Source of the DNA: Taenia hydatigena
Lineage: Eukaryota; Platyhelminthes; Cestoda; Cyclophyllidea; Taeniidae
DNA length: 64,000 bases
Assembly (NCBI GenBank): GCA_036345935.2
Contig: JADWOT020000008.1
Span: forward strand, 7,334,156 to 7,398,155
Reading direction: 5' to 3'
Under the pieces are notes generated by a model. That model worked only from the letters and a program-made list of their open reading frames with translations. It was not told the origin of the DNA and did no database searches. Below are positions 29,643-41,396 of this stretch, piece by piece. The stretch's first letter is position 1; every line of letters begins with the position of its first letter. A program made the position numbers and the translations under genes.

Positions 29643-30640
29643 GACTGGCAAACTCAAACGTACATATGCGCTGAAAGCTGAACATCCAGTAAAACAGCAC
29701 CTAGATAAATAGCAGAGAAAGTTTGAATTAAGTTTGCAAAGTCAAAATGAGAAAGAGTCTCATTTTGCAGCAACTTTTTTGTTGTCTCGTTGATCAAAAT
29801 GCAAAAAGTTGTCTTCGGCGGACTTATGTTCCATCTAGAATTTTGACATCAAATTACATTTCAAAATGTATTACTGTTTAAGTAATTATGACAAAAAATT
29901 AAAAATTCTCTATAGGCATCGGCAAAGGAGATTAGAAAAAAACGTGCTATAAGAGAAGGAATTAAGCCCATATTCATTATACAGTATAGAACCATTTAGC
30001 ATCCATTTATTAATGCTAGAAGCTGTGCAGCAGGAGTTTTTGTAGCAGAGTGAGTAAGAAATGAACCCGATGCGTCATTTTGGATTGCGTAAATTAATTG
30101 CCCCAAGTTTTTGTACACTGCCAAAAGTAACCCTTTAATGTACATATTTATTGCTCTGCTCTATGGGAGTGAGACACATTTTATATTACTTTGTATGGTT
30201 TTAATCCAAAATGCATCGTAGCGTCCTGAGGCTCCCTCGAAGGCAAAAGAAGGTAGAATGCTAGGGTAGAATATATATATATATATTCAACGGACAGAGG
30301 GAAATAGGCTGCTGGCATGGCCCGGAGGCCAGCCCACGCAGCTAGGGCAGTACGGCCACCTCTGTCCTTGACCATAACCGGTGGTTCCAACAAACAGAGT
30401 ACTACATGCACTCTTAGACTAGTCTTACCAAACACCTCAAACGATGAGGCAACTTCTTGTTAGTCTAAAGCTTTTTTGTAGATAGTGAATGTGTCTAATT
30501 GCTTCTTAATTATACTTTTATTTTGTGCATTGAAATAGTGGGATCATTAAAAACTTCGAGGTCACGAACTTTGTCCAATCAAATTGTAGTCGGCGTTCCG
30601 CATTTGTCGAACCCAGTGCATATTTCAATGTGATTTGAAA
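29643..30640. promoter_or_regulatory. Divergent intergenic region between the helicase and O-GlcNAcase genes
   Basis: About 1.0 kb separates the two start codons, which point away from each other. It must hold both 5' UTRs and promoters and may work as a bidirectional promoter. Upstream of the helicase ATG on the minus strand there is an AG acceptor-like site (GCTTTCAG), which might be a 5' UTR or spliced-leader acceptor. The dispersed repeat copy at 30216-30406 lies inside this region. Confidence 0.5.
30216..30406 (+). mobile_element. Dispersed repeat copy A, possible SINE-like element
   Basis: About 190 bp that aligns over most of its length with the reverse complement of 57789-57971. Shared blocks include GAGGCTCCCTCGAAGGC, a TA-dinucleotide run followed by TTCAACGGA, AAATAGGCTGCTGGCAT, ACGCAGCTAGGGCA and AGTACTACA. 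It contains a stretch resembling a Pol III A box (TGGCATGGCCCGG, or TGGCATAGTCCGG in the other copy). Further on is a B-box-like GGTTCCAAC (AGTTCAAAC in the other copy). A short non-autonomous element is the likeliest reading. I see no clear target-site duplication or A-rich tail. Confidence 0.6.
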
Positions 30641-33600
30641 ATGTCTGAATTCTTTTTCTCTGATGATCCTCAAAGGCCCGAACCCTCTGAATTTTTGTGT
30701 GGGGTCGTAGAAGGTACCTTTTTGAGGCCTTTTTTGAGAATTTGCTTTCTTTTTAATTTATGCATAGGCTCCTGGAGAAGACGCTCCTAATTTGCCGCCA
30801 GGGCTATTTTCCAAGCCGTACTTGTAGAACATTGACTTATCGGAGTCGAATTTAGTGTGAATGATAGGCTTCCTTTTACAGTATATGCAAATTTGTGTTC
30901 TACAGAATGCCTATTCTCTGTTTTTGTAGGGTTCTATGGTCGTCCATGGACGTTTCCCCAACGTCGTGAGCTCTTTCGGCGGTGGGTTGCTCTAATTATT
31001 ATTTGAGCTTTTTAGCACTCTGGTGCAATACGCAGTTTCCTGCTTACTTGGCTGGATTTTTGAGTGCATTCCTAGATGATTGTTATATTACAAACCTTTT
31101 AGGACGATCTAGACTTGAAATAACAGTCAAAAGATGTGCTGCATATATTTTGTTCGAGTATCGAGTGCTAAAGCGTGACTTTCACCAGACGGTGAATATT
31201 CTTGGAAGACTCGTGGTTGTCAGTTAACAAGATTGCGCTATGACTTGTTTGTCTTTCAGCATGCAGTCAATGGGGATGAACGCTTACCTGTACGCTCCTA
31301 AGGATGATCTAAAGCACCGACTCTCATGGCGTGAGCTATATACAGACAAGGAAGCGGAAAATATGCGTTCGCTTATTGCTGCTGCTGATGACCACAACAT
31401 CTGCTTCATCTTTGCAATTTCTCCCGGCAGTGATGTTGTCTACTCCGATGAAGGAGATGCTGCTGCCTTGAAGGCACGTCTCGAACAGGTCTGTGGTCCT
31501 TGCGTTTTTTATCCTATTAAAGCTTCATACATCCCATTGTTGGTTTAATATTCTGATTCACGGAAGCTATGTTTTTAATGCTAAACCCCTCCGTTTGCTA
31601 TCAATTGAGTACTGCGGTAAATAAATGAATTGTAGTCTTTTCTTTTATTCTTACTCTGCTCTATTGTCCTAAACTGTTGAGTTATTTCCAGTGGTAGCTT
31701 GCTGGTACCAACAAAGCATGTTTATGTAGAAATTAAGTAGGGTACACCTCAGCAAATTTTGGTAAAACTAGAATGCCTTCGTCTTGAGTCGCGCAATCTT
31801 TACTGGTTCCTTGTTCTTAGAACTCTTATTCCCAAGGTGAGTTTGTGGCACGCATTCTCACATTCAACCTCTTTCGATTGCGTGATGTTGCGCTTCATAA
31901 TTATCTCGATGAGGACGATAACTCGGTTTTATGGAACTTAGGCTCTGAACTTGGGCTGTCACGCATTCGCCCTGCTCTTTGACGACATTGATACGCGTCT
32001 ATGTCCGGCGGATCAGGAGGTCTTTGTCTCGTCAGGTCGCGCCCAAGTGGCGCTCACTAACAAGGTCTACGAGGCTCTCAACCATCCGGATACCTTCCTC
32101 TTCTGTCCCACCGAATATTGCGCCAGTCGAGCCGTCCCCAACGTCAATCACTCCACCTATCTCGCCACCCTAGGAAGTGATCTGGCTGAAGGTGTCCTGC
32201 TTTTTCTTCCAATGTTGATTCACAGCTTCACAGGTGGCACTAGGAAATCAATCAGAGCTGCTTGCATCATTTTCCAAGCCTCTTACACCCTATAGGCGAC
32301 TGCAGAACATTTCAATTAATAAGGACGTGTTATGTATGGAGTGAGCGTATGACGCGCTTATAAGAATGACGAGCTCGTCTGGACTATTCCTTTAAATGAT
32401 TCCACCAGTGCATAATTCTTAGGAATTGTTTGTATCCGACAGAGATTCTCTTTTTTGCACACCCGAAACGCACACTAGGATGATGAATGCTATGCTATGT
32501 GCAAAGTGATCATTGCTTAACGAGAGAGGGACATGCTTAAGGAAAGGAAAACTGATTTCCCTCTGTGCTTTAATAACATACAGTCATCGCTTGGACAAAT
32601 GAATAGATTTCGGGAGATATTTTTTGAGCTTTGTGCATGTTTTCATGAGGTCGCATTGTTGAGGCTGGATGCCAAGTGTAAACCAAAGCATTGTAAGCTC
32701 GTTCTGAAGTTATTCACTATCCTAATTCCGTATTTGCAATAGTAGCATCGTACGATTTACTGTTGATGGGTAGATGCGATTTTTACACTTTATTGTCCTT
32801 TCCACACCAACCAAATATTCTTATTTGACTTTCTATTAGGTGTCCTTTTTTTGCATTCGGAATCGAATATGTCTGGTGTGCTCCGTTAATGTTGTTTTTG
32901 TCCGTTTTAGGTTATCGCTGCTAGTATATTAAACAGTGCAAAAAAAGACTTAAATAGAAAGCCCTTCCAAAAACACTTTCTCCCATGTTTCTCGTGTTTA
33001 TAGACTGCTTTTTTAACCACTGGATTCTGGGATTTCATGTTTTTGATAGGTCATCGCTAGTTGTTCTGTAATCTTGTTTCTTGGCTACTTAACAAATTGC
33101 TTCTTGTCAAACGTCTGTTTTTCTCAACACTGTTGCTTTAACCACTGCGCTTCTCTTGTGTTTTTAACAGCCGAATAATCATGCAGTAATTTATGTGGTA
33201 GTTTTGGCGACTATCTGTGTCCTCGACCGATAAATAGGTTTGTAGGCTCCGATAACCAAAAGGTTCATAATCTTGAGATTATTATCATTTCTACGTGACT
33301 ATTGTAATTACGGTATATAAGAATACAAATGGTTTTGCAGGTCCAATATGAATCACTGCTTTAATTTTCTCAGTATCCATGGGAAGTGTTTGAATCCTCC
33401 AATCCTTTAAGGATCCTAATCTGATCGAAAAATTCCCAAATCTGCTCATTATTTTTCTTGTCCACTCCTTAGTAGCCACTCCACTTCTTTTGTTTTGTGC
33501 TGCTTACAACAGACCTCCAGAATTTGCATTAATTTCTTTTGAAATTTCCGTGTCAGGTTATTACAGGGCTTGCGGAGTCCTCTGCTAAGAAAAAGCTCTT

Positions 33601-36600
33601 GTAGGAGTACGAGGTGAAAGTTGAAAAGTGTTTCGTGCTTAAGCAAAAACATATTCGTAGCCAGAAAGGAAGCACTGCTAGGTATCTACGAAACATGACT
33701 CGACCTTGGTATTTTTTGCCCAATAGCGTGAACTAATGGAAACAGCGTTAAAGCTTATCCCTTAGTTATGAAATGTGGTGAAATAACGTTTGGTGATGTT
33801 TTTGATGTGGCTCACAATTCGGCTGCTAGTGTTTAAAATTTGCAATGCAAGCAGCAAACGTTACACCTTTTTTTGCGTCACCTCAAGGAATAAAAGTGAT
33901 GTGGACAGGGCCCCTGGTTGTCAGTAAGCGCATTCCCACCCTGGGCATTCGCGATCTCTCGCGTCTGCTGAAGCGACCGATTGTGCTGTGGGACAATCTG
34001 CACGCCAACGATTACGACCAGCGTCGCGTCTTCCTCGGTCCCTACGCGGGCCGACCGCTGGCTCTGCGCCGCCGCCGCCTAATTCATGGCGTTCTCACCA
34101 ACCCCAATTGCGAGTTCGAGGCCAACTACGTTGCTATTCATACTCTCGCTCAGTGGATTCGGTGCGCTCTCCCATCACCTTGGTAGCCGATTTTTTGCCC
34201 TTTCCAAGTGCAGCAGGGACCAGAATATCTGGGAAGGTGCACATTCAGCTGGGTCGTGTACCTGGATTCATACATCTTCCCCCCCCCCCCCCCCCCCCCA
34301 TGTGCTTCTTTCACTTACTCCGGTTTTATTTAATGTTCGGATCGAGAGTGCCGACTTGAGTGCAGCTTTCAATGCTATTGATAGGTTTGGGTTTGAAAGC
34401 GTCAGTACCTATACTACATGTTACCCTCTCCCCGATAGGCTCTTTTGTGGTTTTGCTCATGTTGATGCAACAGGGGCTATGGTTTAGGGGAATTGGTAAC
34501 TACTATTAGGTCACCAAAACCGTATTTCTGTGCTTATTCAGTCTCATGAACAGTTTTTTTTTCGTTTATTTCTTTGAATTGCCAATGATCGATGGATGAG
34601 GTCATTCAATCGGCGTCCACATTGCTGACATTGCTAGCGGCTTTAGTGTTGTAAGGCACCCCTAAATCCGTAATAAAGCACACAATTGTGGAAGAACTGC
34701 TATTTTTTTATTTGCCAAAGTATTTGGTGCTAAAATTTGACGTCGCTTCAACCCTTCTGCAGGTAGTCCACAGATTTAACCACCCACAATGACTTATTCT
34801 TTTGGATCTGACTTGCTTGCATCTGTCACCATGCTAGCATCTCGAGTTATCCTTGATGAACTAATAGGGTCCACTGCCATCTGTAAATGGTTTGTTGTTA
34901 GAGCACAGGAGGCGTGGTCTGGAGACTGGAGGAATCGTGTTAATAAATCTGTTGTTAAAATGGATAATTTTCACTGCATAGCATTGGGAACCCCTCTCAT
35001 GCGGACCAAGTGGCCGCGTCAGCGGACCTGGCCGATGTAGGCGACGACTTGGAGCATGAGGAGGAGGGAGGCCAGGAGGGTGGTGCGCAGTCCTCTCCGA
35101 TCTATCGACCACGTGAGGCCCTCCATAATGCTCTCAGGGATTGGTTGGCCCTTATACTTCAGGTAAGTTGCTGTTATTTGTGCACATATCTCTACAAGTT
35201 TTCTCTCATACTTGAATACGTTAGGTGGGGCACATGTATCCACACTTTTGATCACTCTGCACACGCAATTGGAACACATTATTGGCTATCATCGCTCCAC
35301 TTGTTGACTTAAAATCAACGTTCTCTTCTATGTTGGCTTTAATTATAGCCTTTGTCACAAGTACTGTTTCATTTCGATCATTTTGAACAGCGGTTCGGCA
35401 TTACTGGCCCCATGTCAGTAAACGGGTGTCATCATTACACTACCTTTAATTGTATTTAAGGATAAATAAATTTGCTGCTTACCTGGTATCTAAGCCACAT
35501 CGTCGACAGTTCTTTTTGGCTTATCGTCCACAGGACCAAGGGTCGAACTCCGTGTTGGCAAAGCGAAACCTTTCGCATCCGGCAACTCCAACACCCATGG
35601 AAACAGACTCCACAGATGCTCAAGAGGTCCCCATGCAGGTGAGATTAAGTTCAACGCGGTTTTGCAACGAGTTGTGGTTGTGGTTTGCGCAGGCTTTACC
35701 CGAGTGTCCTTTTTCCTCTAGATTGAAACCAATGAAAGCACCAGTACTAAAATTGGATCTGATGTCAACATGGGTTCAGGTAGGTGCTTCTGAATTCGGT
35801 TGCTCACTACTTCTTCGCGCCTGGCAGAGTCTACCAATGCTGTTCCATCACTCGGAATCAGTTTGGAGGACCTTGAACTACTCTCCGACTTTTTCTACCT
35901 CCCTTTTTCTCACGGACCGACTGCGATGAAGGCGCTTGAATTGGGTCACTGGCTTCGTGAGAACTCCCATCTTGTTCCTGCAGCCACGAGCACAGACGTG
36001 GAGGTGGGCTTAAACAATGAACGGCTTACTTATTAGTATATAAGTAGGATGTGTGGTTGACATCTACTTTTGCGGGTTTCAGCACAATAAGTGGTGTAAA
36101 AAATTTGCCGAATTCATTAAAATAATCACTAACGTGAGTCAACTGAGGGAGAAGATCCAACGCCTTCCCCATCCTGGTGTTGTATATGATCTCGCACCCT
36201 ATCTCACTGGCATTACCTCTGTCTTTGCTATGCTACTTGACTATTTCCGATGGCTTGGTACGTTCGTATTTTCTTAGCGCTAACTGTACGGGACACTCCT
36301 GAATTTTGTGCGATTTTCATAGTTTTCGATGTCTTTACGTTGTTTTTTTGGGCCTACTTATTTGCATGCCTTTGGTCTCATTGATAAAGATACACTTTAA
36401 AATTTTTCCATCTTTGTGTCATTAAATGCAATAGGTATAACAAGGCCCAAGCATGCCCGTTTTGTATGTTTAGCAAATATGTCCCACTTTTTGCTATTCG
36501 AAAGGAACGCTTTTGCTCGCTTTTCGATCCAGAAAACGGCGTTATGGCGAACCGATGTCAGACTCACTTGAAACGCCTTCTCACCTGTTAGTTCTTCGTC

Positions 36601-39600
36601 ATACACGAATTGCCCTTCCTATGTCACTTTTACTGATAAGGGTTTTTGTCACTTCCTCTAGGGTCTTCTCCAGGCTACAGTGAAATGACAATGTCGGGCG
36701 ATCATGAACCTTGGATGTTTCGAGGTGGTCTTATTGCTGAACTTCAGGTTAGCATCTCCTTTTTTTGGCTCGTGCTATTTCTCTTCTTTGATGCAGTCTG
36801 TTATTGGACAACTCACCAAATGGAAACTCAGGTTTTGGTTCGGATCACCACTTTAGCTTGATTTCAGTTTTTCAGTTCATGGTCATTGCCAACCTACCCT
36901 ATGTTTTGCGTCAGCTATAGCAACTGCTGAATAACTGAAAATTTGTCCGAGCAATGAATTGAGGCATTGTTTTGCCATTGCCATGCTCAACTATTGAGTG
37001 GGTTTGAAGTTGAAGTCAGTCAAGTGGTGAGCTGCTGTAAATGTTGTAGTGGTGCCAAAGTTTCACTATTCAAAAGTGGACTTAAACTCTTGGAGGTCAT
37101 GGGGGTTATTTTTTTTGTAAGCTATACAGGGGCATATTTAGACAGGTTTTTTGTTTCTCAAGTCTTAGGATTATAAATTAGTTGCCAGTTGTCAATTTAC
37201 CGGTTTTAGACGATTCTCCTTCTTATCGAACTACTTTGCTTGAAAACCTAGGGAATGTTTCACTGTCAAGTCCCATCTTTGAATGAGCAATCTAAACAAT
37301 TTTCCAGGTCCAGATGTTCTTGATATTCTTCCTCGGCTATTTATTACATTATGTACAAATCATCGCCACCTGAGGTTGTTTGATCGCTGCATCTTAATAG
37401 TCTGTAAAGTATGTTCTTAGTCAGTAAAATTGTTAAAAATTATTTTTAGCAAATAAGTACCGCGGCGCTGCTTTAAGCTCTATTTTGTAAGGGATTAACA
37501 AACTCCCCTCACTTCATTTTAATGGCACAGCTATCATATTCCTCTCAACCAACAAAACCAAGCATAATTTATAGGGCCCTCGTTCGCCCCTTTCAGCGGG
37601 TTCTTCCTCTCGAATCAGCACAGGATCTATTCCCTGCGCCCAGTCGCTTGGGCTCCACAATGACCACAACGCCCCCTGACACGCTGTCCGCTGACGACCT
37701 CTCCCCGTATGAACAAGTCCCCTCTCTCCTTGCGTCAGACAGATTGAGCGCCACAAAAGTGGGCTTCCAACCACGCCGACCCTACCTCCTGCGGCCTTAC
37801 AGACTCGAAGACAAACCAAAAATCTACGATCTTTGGCGGCGTATACTCCTGCACAGGCTTGGCCTCCCGAAAGATGCCTTGCCCGAGAGGTACAAGGATC
37901 TTCCCGGTGATCGGTAGGGCTGGCAGCGTCTTTGGTCCAATCATACATCTGTCTCATAAGTCACTTCTGATGTTCAAATGAATTTAAGTGTTCCATTTCC
38001 ATCCTACATTAGGTCTGCATTTTGCGGAGTGGTGTTTTATTGTGTTCATAACTCTGTTTTTGTTCCTAATTACTAAGAATTGAAGTTGAGGGTATTTGAT
38101 TGAAGTTATGAAACATGAATGCGTTACTATGTTGTGTTTATTTTCGTCGAAATTTGTTTGCAAAAGCCGCACAACCTACTTTTGCACTCTCATCGAGAGG
38201 AAAAGTTCTATGCCAAAAATGGAACTTTCGAGGTGTGATTTGAAAATCTTAAAACGTCCATGGCTGCAAAGAAAATGTGATTAAAATAAATTGTGTTGTG
38301 AAGCAGCCCGTTAAGTCAATTCCATAGACATTTGCTGCATATTCTGCCCCTCTGTCTCCGACATCTTCGGGGTGGTTTTGTCGCAGATTAACTCAGTTTG
38401 CATTGTTCGGTACCCAATCAAGAGGTAAGGAGACGATCATTTGCTAGGGATTGCTTGTGGAAACTTATTTATTGAGTGGTTTACTTCTTGGCATTCACGT
38501 TGGAAAGAGCTCCCTTTAACTTATCTGTCCGTAGCTCATGCTACTTAGGAAATTCACTTGCTTTCGTTATATACGATCTCGCCTAGGTTATTTTCTTTAC
38601 AGACTGCTTCCTCGAAATCTAGATCATGTCTGTCAAAATCTGCATCCATAATCACTTTCGTTTTGGGGAATAGAAGGGATACTTTTAACAGAGTTGAGAA
38701 TGTGATTGCGTTTGAGCAAATGTATTATCTGTTACCCATCTGCCGGGTAACATTCAAATCACGTCAGGACCTACTATTTTGCTTCCATGGAAAACCGTTA
38801 CTGTGTTATTGGTCGCAGTAGCAAGTGGCAAGTATGTCCGATGGAATGTGGTTGACTCTGTGCAAGGAACGATGCTTGGTTGTGGGCGAAGTTTCTTCCC
38901 TTGGGTAAATGCTCATACAGAAGACTGACACAAGGAGTAGATGTTCCGTTGCCTCAAAAATGCCCACATTTCTGCCAAACGTTTGCGGTTTCGAATATTT
39001 AATGTAGGTTGAATATCGAGACGAGTTTCACCCCTTGGTCATCGCGGAACAGTTAGACGCATCGCTGGAATGAAGGAGTGCCTTGTGTACGGACCACATC
39101 TCCTGGACCCTGCTTTGAGTGATATCCACTCCTCTGGATGTCCAATGGGGTACCTCGGTGACCGGCATTTTACCACCTACACCAGGGCTTTCCAGGCGTT
39201 AATTTAACGGCGACCTATGGAAGTGTGGTAGAGGGTTACGAGAAATAAATCCTCTTGGAATGTACCTGAATTACATCCGTAGAATTTGCTAGTTCACTGT
39301 GTTGATCTCTAATCTATTTACTTAACTCTCAAAGGTACTTCGCTGCCTACTTGGAGCGTTTTCCACAGCACTGTCTTGTGGTGGAGGGCCCACCACTCTT
39401 CTTCGACGCTGCTTTAGAGACGCCGTCAGCGTCGGGTTGTGTGGACCGCAGTTCGTCTTCTACCGCCACCCCGTCGTGGGATATCGTGGCGTTCGCCTGT
39501 GCAGCGCCCGACATTGGCGCGCTGACCCGCGTGTGGGACGACCTGCGGTGCGGTCAGTTGCGTGCCAAGTATCCCAAGGATGAGGCTCTGTATAGTAGTG

Positions 39601-41329
39601 GAAATCCCTCAATACCTCGCAAACCTTCCATAAACAACAACACTCTACCTCAACTCTCTGTTGAGGACTTTATTCGTGTAGGCTTACTCCCATTATTTCA
39701 TAAGCAATGAAAGACTGTTACTCCTTCGGAAAGGGCACTACCAATGTAGGCCTTAGCACCAGCGAATCGGAGTTGATATGCTTTATAGTTGATATTAAAT
39801 GATTTACTAGAAAAGTATATTTGGCCATTTTTATGGGATCCGGTATTTTCTGTACTATTGAGGTGCTCGATGTGTAGAGATAGTAGGGGACGTTTGGTCA
39901 TTTTGTCCTTCCATACAATTACAGTACGTTGAACAGTAGCGAAATTGTTTGCCCCTGATGTTGTTTTGGGGCATTTATTTCACCTTCCCAATGTCCGGTT
40001 GTTGCTATTGTTTAATAATAGTTGTTACACATGAAAACGATTATTGGACATTAAAAACGCTCCTTGTTTAGCTTGGGATTTGGTTTGTCTCTTACTTTGT
40101 TCAACTTCCCTAAATTACTATTTTATGGAAGGGTAAGATACTCAAATTGCATATTCCTGGCTCTCTTCTTGTTTTTTAGTGGTTTGATATTGTTTAGCCG
40201 ATCCGTTTTCTATCATATTGTTGACTATAACCGAAAATTTCAGCTTGTAGGTTAGGTTAAGTGAATTTGTTTTTGCTTTTGTAACTATGACATTAGTAGG
40301 ATTTAACACCCACGTTACCCTCTGATAGCTTTAATTGCATTAATTTGGCTACTTTGGAGTTGAGTCTTCTTCTATTTACTGCTTTCACATTTTCTACATT
40401 GATCCAGATATCGCTGGACTGGATCCACGACGAACACATAACCACGGTGTCTTCAAGCATCATTGCCGAGGCCGCTGTCACTGAGGCACCACCGCCCGAG
40501 CCGTCGGGTGCCGATATCTCCGAGCAACAACAACATCAGCAGCAGCAACAACCGATGGCAGTGGAGATGTGTGGGCAGGAGGAAAAGCCCACCGAAAAAC
40601 CAGCCACTGCAGAGCAGACACAGACGAGTGTGGACGTGGTGGAAGCGGAATACGCGGAGAGTAGCAGCGAGGAGCAACAGAGGATGCGAGTGAAAGACGG
40701 GGATGAAAGTGTCGCCACTGCCAGCACCATGAAAGTGGATCAGGGTCTAAAGAAAATGGATGAGGAGGAGGAGGTTGGCATATTTTGTCTTGTGGTGTAT
40801 TTTTTACTCCCCTTTGCAATAAATTCATGATGACGTTGATCTACGTTTTTGCAGACCAAATCGGGCGCACGTACAGTGGAGGCTATCCACCCGCCGATGA
40901 TAGCGCACCCGGCGAGCATCTTCGTGGAGTTAGACGACTGCAATTTCGCTGGCGCCTCTGGTGGAGTTGCTGGGCTCCCCATGAACCCCTTGACCATGAT
41001 GAATCACCACCTCGGAGTGGGCTTCGATCCGCCAGAGTTGGTGCTTGACGAAGTCGCCAGGCGTCTCTTTGTCTGCCTTCTGGCTGGACTCAAAACCTGT
41101 GCTTCACACGTAAGCCCAAAACTCTGCAGCTAATTCAGTGTAGCTTTGCTTGGCAGTACGACCTCTTGGCAGAATCGTTGTGCTGACTCGTTGCTCATTT
41201 CATTAGGGAGTTCATGTGGAGTTGGACGCGATAAACGAAACACGGGCTGACCTCTACCGCCGTTTCGGATTCTATCCAGTTACCACTGCCTCCACCGATT
41301 TTGTCACGGTCTTCGGACGCCTTATTTGA
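30641..41329 (+). CDS. OGA: Protein O-GlcNAcase (GH84 hydrolase plus C-terminal HAT-like domain), 16 exons
   Basis: O-GlcNAcase removes O-linked N-acetylglucosamine from Ser/Thr of nuclear and cytosolic proteins. Exons are 30641-30713, 30930-30981, 31260-31488, 31942-32191, 33888-34161, 34982-35162, 35534-35638, 35722-35779, 35828-36003, 36083-36257, 36662-36747, 37597-37913, 39335-39677, 40408-40773, 40855-41109 and 41207-41329. All phases agree and give about 1020 aa (human 916). The GH84 domain runs from [14 protein letters not shown], through YLYAPKDD and the catalytic pair in LLFDDID (Asp132-Asp133), to [10 protein letters not shown] and [20 protein letters not shown]. The stalk region follows ([18 protein letters not shown]). 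The C-terminal acetyltransferase-like domain begins near [12 protein letters not shown] and ends [10 protein letters not shown]...FGRLI. It is interrupted by an acidic, Gln-rich exon (40408-40773). The ATG chosen gives MSEFFFSDD directly before the GH84 domain. Confidence 0.95.
32192..33887 (+). other. O-GlcNAcase intron 4
   Basis: A 1.7-kb intron between the SDLAEG exon and the IKVMWTGP exon. It is T-rich with no recognised nested gene. The acceptor is AAG. Confidence 0.7.
34279..34299. repeat. Poly-C homopolymer (21 nt) in O-GlcNAcase intron 5
   Basis: Twenty-one consecutive C, 118 nt past the exon 5 donor. Such a tract can fold as an i-motif, with a G-quadruplex on the other strand, and is prone to length error. 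Confidence 0.85.
37914..39334 (+). other. O-GlcNAcase intron 12
   Basis: A 1.4-kb intron inside the HAT-like domain, between LPGDR and [13 protein letters not shown]. No nested gene is recognised. Confidence 0.65.
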
Positions 41330-41390
41330 CTCCTCTCCCGGTTACCCTACTCCACACTCAATTATTTAATTACGATCTGATTGATTTGCA

Positions 41391-41396
41391 AATAAA
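41391..41396 (+). terminator. Polyadenylation signal of the O-GlcNAcase gene
   Basis: AATAAA 62 nt past the stop codon, followed by a GT-rich stretch (GTTGACACATTGTGC). It is well placed to end the transcript. Confidence 0.6.
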
